Assembly: GCF_000332295.1 (NCBI RefSeq) | Contig: NZ_KB235930.1 | Coordinates: 997,895 to 1,061,894 of the forward strand | From: Fortiea contorta PCC 7126 | GTDB taxonomy: Bacteria; Cyanobacteriota; Cyanobacteriia; Cyanobacteriales; Nostocaceae | Length of the DNA stretch: 64,000 nucleotides | Direction: 5' to 3' | In this document: positions 9,467-18,485 of the stretch, in pieces | Numbering within the stretch: the stretch's first letter is position 1 | Layout: every line of letters begins with the position of its first letter | The notes under the pieces: model-generated | Database searches by the model: none | The model's input: only the letters and a program-made list of their open reading frames with translations | What the model was told of the DNA's origin: nothing | Made by a program: the position numbers and the translations under genes

Positions 9467-9946
9467 TTACAAATATTTATCAGAAATTGCTGTTAGAGAA
9501 ACTAACTGACGAATCTCGGCCCGGACACTCATTAAGATTTTACCGAGATAATTTTGTCCAGTTTTATCTGCTCCGCAACCCCAAAAATAATCAATAGCAG
9601 AGTTTTCTACTATTATCTCATTACCTGTACTCAACAGGATTTCTCGAATCTCGCTGTGAGTCAGAAACTTTTTGAGCACAGCAGTTCGCATTACTTCCGT
9701 TTTCACCGCATCCCAATCGCAACGGAGTCTTCGGGCGGGACAACGCCCCAACGCAGCAGCTTCTTCTGGTGTTTGGGCACTATGAATCACAGGTATAATT
9801 ACTGCATCGGTGCTACCAACAAATTTTTGCGCTTGATAATAATGCTCAACTGTTGACCAATAAGTCCCGTGGATTTGGATTCCATGCAAAGAAAAGTTAG
9901 AAAAACAGCCGTAAGGCTGCCAAACTTTGTAAAAGTAAATAGTCAT
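9467..9946 (-). CDS. NADAR domain protein (YbiA-like N-glycosidase)
   Basis: A 159-residue protein of the NADAR/YbiA family. Family marks are YGCFSNFS near residue 12, the W-x-T-x-EHYYQAQKF segment near residue 31, and the C-terminal FWGCGADKTGQNYLGKIL. Characterised relatives cleave N-glycosidic bonds in riboflavin-pathway intermediates or remove ADP-ribose from modified bases. Which substrate applies here cannot be told. No signal peptide. The gene stands alone between the kinase and the emfourin gene. Confidence 0.85.
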   Translation of the reverse strand: MTIYFYKVWQPYGCFSNFSLHGIQIHGTYWSTVEHYYQAQKFVGSTDAVIIPVIHSAQTPEEAAALGRCPARRLRCDWDAVKTEVMRTAVLKKFLTHSEIREILLSTGNEIIVENSAIDYFWGCGADKTGQNYLGKILMSVRAEIRQLVSLTAISDKYL

Positions 9947-10133
9947 TTGAAAATTGCTCTTTTAAGATCAACTTAAATCATGTCTCTATATGCTATGGCC
10001 ATTTTCAAACGGGAGAAAGAGCAGTAGTAAGGGCGAACGGCCGTACCCCCTTACATCATTTCTGGAGATGTCTAATATAAATTTGAGCTAGCCCCCAGTT
10101 TCTAGCTCCTAACCTCAACCCTATGTATTGCCA

Positions 10134-10433
10134 TTAACTTTTCTGTGCAGCTTGATTGAGCCATTCAATCAAAGGTCTTAAGGTTCCTGGCATTGCAGCT
10201 TCACTGACGGTTACGGTATGCTGTTTACCTTGGTCTTCTACTGTTAATTTATACTGAAAGCGATCGCTCTGGGGTTGAGCGGAGGTAATTTGTGCGGGTA
10301 ATTTAAATAAATCTGCGGCTTCTACTAGTCGTGGTAGCACTTCGGCTTCATTTGGTGGCAAAGTAGCTGTATCCAAGGTTGTGGTCTTGGTAATTCCAGC
10401 AAAGCCGCCTGTGCGTTGAAACGATATCCGCAT
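10134..10433 (-). CDS. Emfourin-like inhibitor of M4 protease
   Basis: A 99-residue protein beginning MRISFQRTGGFAGITKTTTLD and ending with an IEWLNQAAQKS helix, the pattern of emfourin, a small intracellular inhibitor of protealysin-type M4 metalloproteases. A GGAG ribosome site precedes the ATG by nine bases. It lies 212 bp downstream of an M4 protease gene on the same strand, the arrangement known for protealysin and emfourin. The function is inferred from family and neighbourhood. Confidence 0.8.
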   Translation of the reverse strand: MRISFQRTGGFAGITKTTTLDTATLPPNEAEVLPRLVEAADLFKLPAQITSAQPQSDRFQYKLTVEDQGKQHTVTVSEAAMPGTLRPLIEWLNQAAQKS

Positions 10434-10645
10434 TTTTTGTTCTCCGTCGTGTTGTTTAAGGGGAGAAGTACAAAGATTGCCAGACTAGTATCATTATTCT
10501 TAAGTTTAGCATTAAGTAGGTCAGCGTTGAATCCACGTTACGGGTTTAATTTAATATTTGCGAGGGAACTGCAATTGTCCCCTGGCGATTATCTCTGCGA
10601 AGATTATCAGCACTGCGCTAAGTAATCTTCCTACTTCACATCTAA

Positions 10646-11734
10646 TTACAGTTTTGCCATCACGCCTACCTTTTGCCAAGCATTTTTGATGGCTTTTTGT
10701 TCTTTGCTATCAACGCCGTAGAGTTCGCCGGCTACTTTCACGGTGATATCAGCAGCGTGTCTAAACTCAGATTTGGGACGTAAGCGATCGCGCAAGGCTA
10801 TATACCAAACTTTACCAGCTTTCTCCCAAGCATAACCACCGATTTCTACGGCGGCTAGATAAAATGCATAATTGGGAATGCCGGAGTTGATATGTACTCC
10901 AGCATTATCCTCAAAGCCTGTATACTTATCCTTCATATACGCTGGTTGCGGGTCTTTGCCTAACACCGGGTCGTTGTATGCTGTCCCCGGTGCTTTCATC
11001 GAGCGGATACCAATACCTTTGACTCCTGGAGCTAAAAGACCTTCACCGATAATCCAATCGGCTTCAGCTGCTGTCTGATTTTTGACTTTTTGTTTGACTA
11101 AAGAACCGAAAACATCAGACATGGATTCATTTAATGCACCAGATTCACCATAATATAGTAAACTGGCTTCATACTGGGTGATGCCGTGGGTTAATTCATG
11201 GGCGATAACATCAATAGATTTGGTGAAGCGTTGAAACAGTTGTCCATCCCCATCACCATAAACCATTTGGTCGCCGTTCCAGAAAGCGTTATCGTACTTG
11301 ACGCCATAATGCACAGTCGAATCTAAACGCAAACCTTTATCATCTATAGAATTGCGTTCAAAAACTTCATAGAAGAAATCATAGGTAGCGCCGGTGGCGT
11401 CGTAGGCTTCATTCACAGACACATCTCCGCTGGGAGGGCTACCCTCAGTACGTACTAGTGTACCAGGAAGTTGTTGACTATTTTTCGCATCATAAATTGT
11501 CCGGCGCTTCACACCAGGGGAAGGTGCAAAAGAAATCGGCCCGACTACATCTCGTCGTCCTCGCAGTTGGGCGGAAACATTGAGAGTCTGAAAAGCCCAG
11601 CGACGCTGTTCCGGATTGCCATTCACAGCCACATGTTCTAGCATATGCGGTGGAACGATACAGCAGATAGGGCATCTATGATAAGATTGATGTCCGCATG
11701 TAAATCTAGATGATTTTTGGGGATTTCGAGCCAT
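10646..11734 (-). CDS. M4 (protealysin-like) metallopeptidase
   Basis: A 362-residue thermolysin-family zinc protease. HELTH (His179, Glu180, His183) and the third ligand Glu203 in GALNES are present, and the catalytic His motif HINSGIPN is intact. The short N-terminus has no signal peptide. It carries a CGHQSYHRCPICC cluster just before IVPPHMLEHV, which resembles the short protealysin-type propeptide. The ATG at 11734 is chosen because an AGGAGA ribosome site lies just upstream; a start 12 codons earlier lacks one. The product probably acts in the cytoplasm or is released without a Sec signal, restrained by emfourin. Confidence 0.9.
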   Translation of the reverse strand: MARNPQKSSRFTCGHQSYHRCPICCIVPPHMLEHVAVNGNPEQRRWAFQTLNVSAQLRGRRDVVGPISFAPSPGVKRRTIYDAKNSQQLPGTLVRTEGSPPSGDVSVNEAYDATGATYDFFYEVFERNSIDDKGLRLDSTVHYGVKYDNAFWNGDQMVYGDGDGQLFQRFTKSIDVIAHELTHGITQYEASLLYYGESGALNESMSDVFGSLVKQKVKNQTAAEADWIIGEGLLAPGVKGIGIRSMKAPGTAYNDPVLGKDPQPAYMKDKYTGFEDNAGVHINSGIPNYAFYLAAVEIGGYAWEKAGKVWYIALRDRLRPKSEFRHAADITVKVAGELYGVDSKEQKAIKNAWQKVGVMAKL

Positions 11735-12070
11735 CCGACATATTCTCCTTTTGCAACTAAGTGATGGCAAACATTGGCTGAAACTCCACAGTTAAAAGAC
11801 GCAAAGAAACCAATGCAAACCGTGTGTCCTTGGTTTGTCTTCAGTTCGTAGTCAGGAATTTCAGCATTAATGAAACAAAGCAGTAGTCAGTTGTGGGGAC
11901 ATGACATAAAAACACAAGAGAAATTGTGATTTCGCAAATTCTCATGGAAATCTTTGTCTTGATTTGAGATTAACCCCTCTACAGACCCAACGGGTTTATA
12001 TGATAGTCCCTGTTGCCGAGGAATGTGTAATTTATGACTATTTTTTTAATAGAAATTTTTGCTCTCATGC
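11735..12070. other. Intergenic region between M4 protease and methyltransferase
   Basis: About 335 bp that must hold the protease promoter and the 3' region of the methyltransferase gene. Some short inverted words are present (for example GAGAAATTGTGATTTC), but nothing I can assign. Confidence 0.35.
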
Positions 12071-12787
12071 TTAGACCCAACCGCCGAACACAGCAAAGCC
12101 ATAGTATTTCCAAGGTACTGCTACTGTTTCAAATCCAGCGATGGCTAGCATTTGCACTTGAGTATCTAAAGTAGCTAATTGGTCTTGACTAGAATAACCT
12201 TGAGTATCGCTAGTGCCAACCTTAGCGCGAACCGCAGCCAATTCTATTCCCTGTTGGTCTATCCATTCTTCCCGTGCAGTTTTGTAAACTTCTGCCAGCA
12301 CAGGTAATTCTGGTAGGATAGGGTCAGCATTCCAAAAACAGCCATTGTGAGTGAGGCTATCGGCGATTTGTTGAAATAGCTTAAACTTCATCTCATCTTC
12401 GAGATGGTGAATTGCCAAAGATGACACAGCTGCGTCAAACTCTCTCCCAAAATCAAACTTTTCCGGATAATTCGCCCACTCGCCAAAATCTGCTTCTATT
12501 CCTCTCCATCTTTGCTCATATCCAGCATTGGTAATTTTAGCTTGAGCAAACTCCAGCATTCGCGGTGAATAATCCAAAGCGATAACTTGCGCTTGTGGAT
12601 AACGGTTGAGAAGCTTGAGACTCAATTCCCCCGTACCACAACCTAAATCTAAAATCCGACCGGTTGTGGAAGGAAGACAACGGGTGATAACTTCCAACAT
12701 TTCATCATACCGGGGTAATAGCTGACGAATCCCGCTATCAAAGTCAGCAGTTTGGGCGAATACTTCACTGGGGAATATTTGTGACAT
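12071..12787 (-). CDS. Class I SAM-dependent methyltransferase
   Basis: A 238-residue soluble methyltransferase. Motif I is ILDLGCGTGELSLKLL near residue 48, followed by an acidic motif II ending (VIALDYSPRM) and FDAAVSSLAIHHLEDE as motif IV. The substrate is not predictable. The ATG at 12787 is preferred over a GTG 15 codons upstream, which would add a non-homologous basic stretch. It is transcribed away from the protease and downstream of a small exported-protein gene. Confidence 0.8.
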   Translation of the reverse strand: MSQIFPSEVFAQTADFDSGIRQLLPRYDEMLEVITRCLPSTTGRILDLGCGTGELSLKLLNRYPQAQVIALDYSPRMLEFAQAKITNAGYEQRWRGIEADFGEWANYPEKFDFGREFDAAVSSLAIHHLEDEMKFKLFQQIADSLTHNGCFWNADPILPELPVLAEVYKTAREEWIDQQGIELAAVRAKVGTSDTQGYSSQDQLATLDTQVQMLAIAGFETVAVPWKYYGFAVFGGWV

Positions 12788-12853
12788 GTTGCTGGCCTTG
12801 GCTTTTTCGTAATTTATCCTTAAAGGTATCACAATGGGTTTGTATCTATGCGT

Positions 12854-13309
12854 TTATTTCTTATTTACATAACCTAATTTCCAGTTGCTTGGTTGTTTTA
12901 ATTGCTCTATTTTGCCTTGAGCCATCAAGAAAACTACCAATCGCGTATTTAAATATCCTTTAATTAAGTGATATCCTGGTTTAGCATCGATATCTTCATA
13001 GGATGCATATTCAGTTTCTGTGATTAAACCACAATAAGTTTTATTTTCTGAGATTTTTATTGTTAGTAATCGGTCGTTTTCGTATCCTTTAGGAACCATA
13101 AATACGCCATAAACATGATGGCGACCGCGCCAAGGTTTAACTACGATTTTTTCAGGAGAAATATAATGTTTTTCTCCGGTGGATGAGGCGATAAACCCGA
13201 AAGGGTGACAACTAACTCTGGGCGATCGCTTCCAAGCCCAACCGGCACCAGCTATACTAATTGAACTAATTACTAATAAAATATAAATAATAAGTCGATG
13301 TCTTCGCAC
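12854..13309 (-). CDS. Hypothetical protein with N-terminal membrane anchor or signal
   Basis: Not recognised. A 151-residue basic protein with one hydrophobic segment (LIIYILLVISSISIAGAGWAW) after MRRHR, so either Sec-exported or anchored with the remainder outside. The rest is beta-rich with Cys residues at about 34 and 93, which could form a disulfide outside the cytoplasm. The gene lies 66 bp upstream of the methyltransferase start on the same strand. Confidence 0.6.
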   Translation of the reverse strand: MRRHRLIIYILLVISSISIAGAGWAWKRSPRVSCHPFGFIASSTGEKHYISPEKIVVKPWRGRHHVYGVFMVPKGYENDRLLTIKISENKTYCGLITETEYASYEDIDAKPGYHLIKGYLNTRLVVFLMAQGKIEQLKQPSNWKLGYVNKK

Positions 13310-13726
13310 AATTTAACTCCAAAAATCCCTCTTTTTGGTTATACATAAATGTTGCCTATCGTTCAGGCAAAAAAACTGCGTAGACGCGCAACGGTTTGTC
13401 CTTAAACATCGCCCCCTGAAACTTGGACTATTTGTCGTGGACATACCTATTATACACGTAGGTATCATATGGGAATCCAATTTGCTTTCTAAAATTATTC
13501 GTGTAGGTAGAAAACAGGGAACAGGGAACAGGGAACAGGGAATAGGGGAGAAGACTCCGTGAGGTATACGGACTTTTTTTCAAAAATCAAATATGAGTCC
13601 TATAGATTTTCCCTCATCTGATTTGCAGCGAGCAATACAAATTTGACACATGCCGCAGCGATCGCCCTAATTGTTGCTAAATTAACAAAGGAAATTACGA
13701 TCAAGCCAAGCTAGCTGCAATCAACA
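13310..13726. other. Intergenic region with heptamer repeat and leader of the SLH gene
   Basis: This 417-bp stretch holds a short inverted repeat (ATACCT about 13445, AGGTAT about 13461) and a GGGAACA heptamer run at 13511-13545. A HIP1-containing leader precedes the SLH protein gene. A stop codon five codons upstream of the SLH ATG rules out a longer N-terminus. No gene is supported here. Confidence 0.5.
13511..13548. repeat. GGGAACA heptamer tandem repeat
   Basis: About four copies of a GGGAACA-type unit in tandem, the last degenerate (GGGAATA). This is the short tandemly repeated repetitive sequence class common in Nostocales; the same unit recurs, reverse-complemented, near 63570. Confidence 0.7.
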
Positions 13727-15814
13727 ATGGTATCTATCTCTACTCCCTTTTCGGATATTCAAAACCATTGGGCGCGCTTATTTATTACAGCTTTAGCCCA
13801 ACGTGGGATTGTCAGTGGTTTACCTAATGCGACATTCCGTCCCGATAACTCACTCACCCGCGCTGAGTTTGCAGTGGTGATTACTAAAGCTTTTCCCAAT
13901 GTCACCAAGAAGCGACAGTATGCGGCTTTTGCAGATGTACCTGCTAATCATTGGGCAAATACGGCTATTACAACAGCTTATGAAAATGGATTTATTAGTG
14001 GTTTTGGGGATAATCGTTTCCGTCCCGACAACCGCATTACTAGGTTAGAAGTTATACTTTCTCTGGTCACAGGTCTGGAATTGGCTACAAAAATCAAGCC
14101 AGACTTGGTATCAAGTTTGCCACAAATTTATCAGGACGCCGCGCAAATTCCCGGTTACGGAAGAAACCACGTAGCCATTGCGACCAGTTCAGGAATAGTC
14201 AATAGTTTCCCCAATATCAAGCTACTAAATCCTAGCTTGGCAGCCACCCGCGCCGATATTGTGGTGTTTGTTTATCAAGCTTTAGTCTATCTAGGTGCGG
14301 TACCCAAGATTTCCTCTCCTTTTTTGGTGGTATATTCCACACCGACATCAATTCCCACACCCACACCCACACCAATTCCCACACCGACACCAATTCCCAC
14401 ACCCATTCCCACACCACAACCAGTACCACCAGGGGCTACGCAACCATTTCATCGCCGGGAATTTCGGGGTGCGTGGGTAACAACCGTGTGGAATAGCGAT
14501 TGGCCTTCCAAAGGGGGACTACCTGTTGCACAACAGCAAGCAGAATTGATCGAAATTATTAAAAAATTACAAGACTTGAATTTTAATGCCCTGATTTTGC
14601 AGGTGCGACCAGAGGGAGACGCCTTATATAATTCTCAATTAGAGCCTTGGAGTGCTTGGATTACAGGAACTCAAGGTCAAGCGCCTACACCATTTTATGA
14701 TCCTTTAGAATTTGCGATCGCAGAATGTCATAAACGCAATATTGAATTACACGCTTGGTTCAACCCCTACCGAGCCAAAACCAGCACCAAGGGTAGTCCC
14801 AATGTCGCCCCTCACATAGCAGTAACTAATCCCGAAGTAGTTTATCAGTGGGGAAATCAGTTGTGGATGGATCCCGGTGCAAAAATCGTTCAAGACAGAG
14901 CTTATAACGTCATTATCGATGTTCTGCGGCGTTATAACTTGGATGGAATTCACCTTGATGACTATTTTTATCCTTATCCCATTGCTAACCAATCCTTCCC
15001 CGACAGCAAAACCTATGCAGCTTACCAATCCAGCGGTGGTAAACTCAGCTTAGATGACTGGCGGCGAGAAAATGTCAACCAAATGGTGCTGCGGTTGTCT
15101 CAAGGAATTAAAGCCACCAAGCCCCATGTAAAATTTGGCATTAGTCCTTTCGGTATTTATCGTCCCGGACAACCAGCCGGAATCACTGGTTTAGATGCAT
15201 ATGCCGTGTTGTATGCTGACTCTAAGAAATGGTTAGAGCAAGGTTGGGTTGATTATTTAGTACCTCAACTCTACTGGCGCACTGATCAAACAAAACAAGG
15301 TTATGCTGCATTGTTGGAATGGTGGACACAAGTGAACACCAAACAACGACACATCTATGCAGGTAACAATATCGGACAGTTAGATGGTAAAACTTGGAAA
15401 AATGAAGAGATTGCTAAACAGTTAGTAATTTCCCGCAATGGGGGACAATTCTCTTTAGGAAATATCTTTTTCAGCATGAGTTCCATCAGCGAAAATCGCC
15501 AAGGCATTGCTGATGAATTCAAATCTGCACTCTACGCTAGACCTGCATTAGCGCCTACTATGTCATGGCTAAATATAGTCGCACCGCTACCACCCACAAA
15601 ACTGCAATTTAGTAACAACAGACTAAATTGGCAACCCCAAGACAATCAACAGGTGCGCTCTTGGACAGTTTATCGCCAAATTGCCAATACTTGGACACTG
15701 CAGCGCATTTTATCTGCAGGGACAACCTTTGCGACCGTTGAACCGGGAACTTATGCAGTGTGTGCAGTGGATAGATTAGCAAATGAGAGTGCGGGAGCGG
15801 TGATTACGGTGTGA
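13727..15814 (+). CDS. SLH-domain glycosyl hydrolase-like protein (GHL10/DUF187)
   Basis: A 695-residue protein. Three S-layer homology repeats cover about residues 5-190 (each with a FxDxxxHWA or FRPDNxxTRAE pattern). A PTPTPTPIPTP linker spans about 205-232. A glycosyl hydrolase-like domain (PF02638 type) follows from REFRGAWVTTVWNSDWPSKG to about 610, including LDGIHLDDYFYPYP. The C-terminus is fibronectin-like. SLH domains bind cell-wall glycopolymer, so a cell-surface carbohydrate-active role is expected. No signal peptide is visible at this start, and an in-frame stop upstream prevents extension. Confidence 0.85.
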   Translation: MVSISTPFSDIQNHWARLFITALAQRGIVSGLPNATFRPDNSLTRAEFAVVITKAFPNVTKKRQYAAFADVPANHWANTAITTAYENGFISGFGDNRFRPDNRITRLEVILSLVTGLELATKIKPDLVSSLPQIYQDAAQIPGYGRNHVAIATSSGIVNSFPNIKLLNPSLAATRADIVVFVYQALVYLGAVPKISSPFLVVYSTPTSIPTPTPTPIPTPTPIPTPIPTPQPVPPGATQPFHRREFRGAWVTTVWNSDWPSKGGLPVAQQQAELIEIIKKLQDLNFNALILQVRPEGDALYNSQLEPWSAWITGTQGQAPTPFYDPLEFAIAECHKRNIELHAWFNPYRAKTSTKGSPNVAPHIAVTNPEVVYQWGNQLWMDPGAKIVQDRAYNVIIDVLRRYNLDGIHLDDYFYPYPIANQSFPDSKTYAAYQSSGGKLSLDDWRRENVNQMVLRLSQGIKATKPHVKFGISPFGIYRPGQPAGITGLDAYAVLYADSKKWLEQGWVDYLVPQLYWRTDQTKQGYAALLEWWTQVNTKQRHIYAGNNIGQLDGKTWKNEEIAKQLVISRNGGQFSLGNIFFSMSSISENRQGIADEFKSALYARPALAPTMSWLNIVAPLPPTKLQFSNNRLNWQPQDNQQVRSWTVYRQIANTWTLQRILSAGTTFATVEPGTYAVCAVDRLANESAGAVITV

Positions 15815-15820
15815 TGGCTG

Positions 15821-16400
15821 GGATTGGGGATGGGGGGATGGGGAGGTGGGGAGGTGGGGAGGTGGGGAGGTGGGGAGGTGGGGAGGTGGGGAGGTGGGGA
15901 GGTGGGGTGATGGGGGTTAAAGCGTCAGCCTTTGAGCCTGACGCTTGAGGTTCAGAGGCTGACGCTTGAGGCTCAAAGGCTGACGCTTGAGGCTCAAAGG
16001 CTGACGCTTGAGGTTCAGAGGCTGACGCTTGAGGTTCAGAGGCTGACGCTTCAGGTTCAAAGGCTGACGCTTCAGGCTCAGAGGCTGACGCTTCAGGCTC
16101 AAAGGCTCACACTTGAGGCTCAAAGGCTCACACTTGAGGCTCAAAGGCTCACACTTCACCCTCAAAGGCTCACGCTTCACCCTCAAAGGCTCACACTTTA
16201 ATCCCCATCTCCCCATCTCCCCATCTCCCCATCTCCCCATCTCCCCACCTCCCACACCTCCCACACCTCCCACACTCCCCACACTCCCCATCTCCCCACC
16301 TCCCACACCTCCCACACCCCCCACACCTCCCACACCTCCCACACCTCCCACACTCCCCACACCTCCCACACTCCCCACACCTCCCACACGCCCCACGCCC
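15821..16400. repeat. Composite repeat: G-octamers, 21-mer array, C-octamers/nonamers
   Basis: The left arm (15825-15916) is (GGGGAGGT)n. The core (15917-16202) opens with TTAAAGCGTCAG, holds about 12 copies of a 21-bp unit containing TTGAGGCTCAAAGGCTGAC, and closes with CTTTAAT. The right arm (to 16400) is (CCCCATCT)n, then CCCACACCT nonamers. The two arms are inverted relative to each other, so the whole has a palindromic outline. Each 21-mer contains the small inverted repeat TTGAG-G-CTCAA. Since 21 is divisible by 3, long open frames run through it, but none resembles a gene. Confidence 0.9.
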
Positions 16401-16474
16401 CACACTAAACATAGACCACAAGAAATCATTACACTGAAGTTAGTTGCCTTGTTGGGATTGACTGTCCCTGAGAA

Positions 16475-17671
16475 ATGATGACTCAACAAACTAGTAAAAT
16501 TGTGATTTTAGGTGGGGGTTTTGGCGGCCTCTACACAGCCCTGCGTTTGAGCCAGTTACATTGGGAATCTGGACAAAAACCCGAAATTGTGCTGGTGGAT
16601 CAAAGCGATCGCTTTCTCTTTTCTCCTCTACTATATGAATTACTGACTGGTGAATTGCAAACTTGGGAAATCGCCCCACCTTTCACAGAACTTTTAGCCA
16701 GCACAGGTGTGCGTTTTTATCAAGCAGTGGTGTCTGGGATTGATACCAGCCAGCAGCGGGTACAGTTACAAGATGGGCCGGAACTCGCCTATGACCGCTT
16801 AGTATTAGCTTTGGGTGGAGAAACTCCATTAGATTTGGTTCCTGGTGCGGCTTCCTTTGCTTATCCCTTCCGCACTGTTACCGACGCCTATCGCCTGGAA
16901 GAACGGTTGCGAGTGTTAGAAGCATCAGATAGTGATAAAATCCGGGTGGCGATCGTTGGCGCTGGTTATAGTGGCGTTGAATTAGCTTGTAAGTTAGCCG
17001 ACAGACTCGGCGAAAGAGGACGCTTTCGACTCATTGACATTGCAGAGCAAATTCTGCGGACTTCCCCAGAATTTAACCGCGAAGCTGCGAAAAAAGCTTT
17101 GGATGCGAGGGGTATATTTATTGATTTGGAAACCACAATCGAATCCATTGGGACTGATACCATTTCTCTGGAATACAAAAATCAGATAGACACAATTCCT
17201 GTAGATTTGGTAATTTGGACTGTGGGAACCAGAGTGACTCCCGTAGTGAAATCTTTACCCCTGAAACAAAACCAGCGGGGACAAATCAGCACCACACCGA
17301 CTCTACAAGTTTTCGACCATCCAGAAATTTTCGCTTTGGGAGATTTAGCCGACTGTACAGATGCAGAAGGACAGCAAGTCCCCGCTACCGCCCAAGCTGC
17401 TTTTCAACAAGCTGATTATACCGCTTGGAACATTTGGGCAACACTCACAAATCGTCCTTTATTACCCTTCCGTTATCAAAAGTTAGGCGAAATGTTAGCC
17501 CTGGGAATAGATAATGCTACTCTCACAGGTTTAGGAATTAAACTTGAAGGGCCTTTAGCATATATCGGCCGTCGCTTGGCTTATTTGTATAGAATGCCTA
17601 CTTTAGACCATCAATTAAAAGTTGGTTTTAATTGGCTAGTTCGTCCTATCATAGAAACACTTTCTCGTTAG
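16475..17671 (+). CDS. ndbB: NDH-2-type quinone oxidoreductase, NdbB/NDC1-like
   Basis: A 398-residue single-FAD pyridine nucleotide dehydrogenase. The FAD-binding GGGFGGLYTALRL is at the N-terminus, a second Rossmann motif VAIVGAGYSGVELACKL near residue 155, and the FAD-closing IFALGDLADC near residue 285. The whole sequence resembles Synechocystis NdbB and plant NDC1, which reduce demethylphylloquinone or plastoquinone with NAD(P)H; this is from recall. The last 30 residues are amphipathic, fitting peripheral thylakoid attachment. It begins 75 bp after the first composite repeat and is followed by a HAD gene. Confidence 0.8.
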   Translation: MMTQQTSKIVILGGGFGGLYTALRLSQLHWESGQKPEIVLVDQSDRFLFSPLLYELLTGELQTWEIAPPFTELLASTGVRFYQAVVSGIDTSQQRVQLQDGPELAYDRLVLALGGETPLDLVPGAASFAYPFRTVTDAYRLEERLRVLEASDSDKIRVAIVGAGYSGVELACKLADRLGERGRFRLIDIAEQILRTSPEFNREAAKKALDARGIFIDLETTIESIGTDTISLEYKNQIDTIPVDLVIWTVGTRVTPVVKSLPLKQNQRGQISTTPTLQVFDHPEIFALGDLADCTDAEGQQVPATAQAAFQQADYTAWNIWATLTNRPLLPFRYQKLGEMLALGIDNATLTGLGIKLEGPLAYIGRRLAYLYRMPTLDHQLKVGFNWLVRPIIETLSR

Positions 17672-17733
17672 CATTCGTTGCAGCTTGAATCAGGCAAAAT
17701 CTATTTTCTAAGATTCAAAATCATAAAAGTTTG

Positions 17734-18390
17734 ATGGAACGACCGCAAGTTATTTTTTTAGATGCTGTAGGCACAATCATCGGGGTTAAAGGTAGTGTCG
17801 GCGAAGTTTATAGTCAAATAGCTCAAGAATTTGGCGTCACAATTTCCGCTGATATATTAAACACAAAATTTATCCACAGCTTTAAAGCCGCACCACCCCC
17901 AATATTTCCCGACGCCGATAATCAAGATATTCTCCAGTGTGAGTTTGATTGGTGGCAAAAAATAGCTATCAATACTTTTGAAAGCGTCGGTGCTATGCAA
18001 GAATTTTCTGATTTTCCGGCTTTTTTTAGTGAACTTTATATCCACTTCGGTACTGCTGAACCCTGGTTCGTTTATCCTGATGTGCTTCCCGCTTTAGCAA
18101 ACTGGCGACGCTTAGGAATTGAATTAGGAGTGGTGTCTAATTTCGATTCTCGAATTTATTCTGTGTTGCAAAGTTTGGGATTGAGAGACTTTTTTACTTC
18201 GATTACGATTTCTACCCAAGCACGCGCAGCTAAACCAGACCCCCAAATTTTTGCAGTAGCTTTGGAAAAACATAACTGTCCACCAACAGCAGCTTGGCAC
18301 ATCGGCGATAGTGTTAAAGAGGACTATCAAGGTGCAAAAGCCGCAGGTTTAAGAGGTATTTGGATTAATCGTCAGCAAGAGGGTAAATAA
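17734..18390 (+). CDS. HAD-IA superfamily protein with atypical motif I
   Basis: A 218-residue HAD-like hydrolase. Motif I reads FLDAVGT, so the nucleophile Asp is kept but the second Asp of DxDxT is replaced by Val. Motif II (VVSNFDSR), the motif III Lys in AAKPDPQIF and motif IV HIGDSVKEDYQGA are present. Lack of the acid/base Asp argues against an ordinary phosphatase; dehalogenases and phosphonatases also lack it. The substrate is unknown. The ATG at 17734 is used instead of a TTG just before it. It lies 62 bp after ndbB on the same strand. Confidence 0.8.
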   Translation: MERPQVIFLDAVGTIIGVKGSVGEVYSQIAQEFGVTISADILNTKFIHSFKAAPPPIFPDADNQDILQCEFDWWQKIAINTFESVGAMQEFSDFPAFFSELYIHFGTAEPWFVYPDVLPALANWRRLGIELGVVSNFDSRIYSVLQSLGLRDFFTSITISTQARAAKPDPQIFAVALEKHNCPPTAAWHIGDSVKEDYQGAKAAGLRGIWINRQQEGK

Positions 18391-18485
18391 CTGTAACGCA
18401 ACAAGGGCTAAGGAACAATAAAAACCTCTTTCTTTAACTCCTAGTCCCTAGTCCCTAACCCCTTTTTTTAAAGCCAGTCTATCCC

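Noticed and set aside
15821-16400. CRISPR array
   Set aside because: The 21-bp units are contiguous with no unique spacers, and no cas genes are in the window.
15917-16489. Long open frames on both strands encoding heptad-like repeats (RLTLEAQ, LKRQPLS and similar)
   Set aside because: They arise because the repeat unit is 21 bp, which keeps any frame open. There is no ribosome site, and the same happens in several frames and on both strands.
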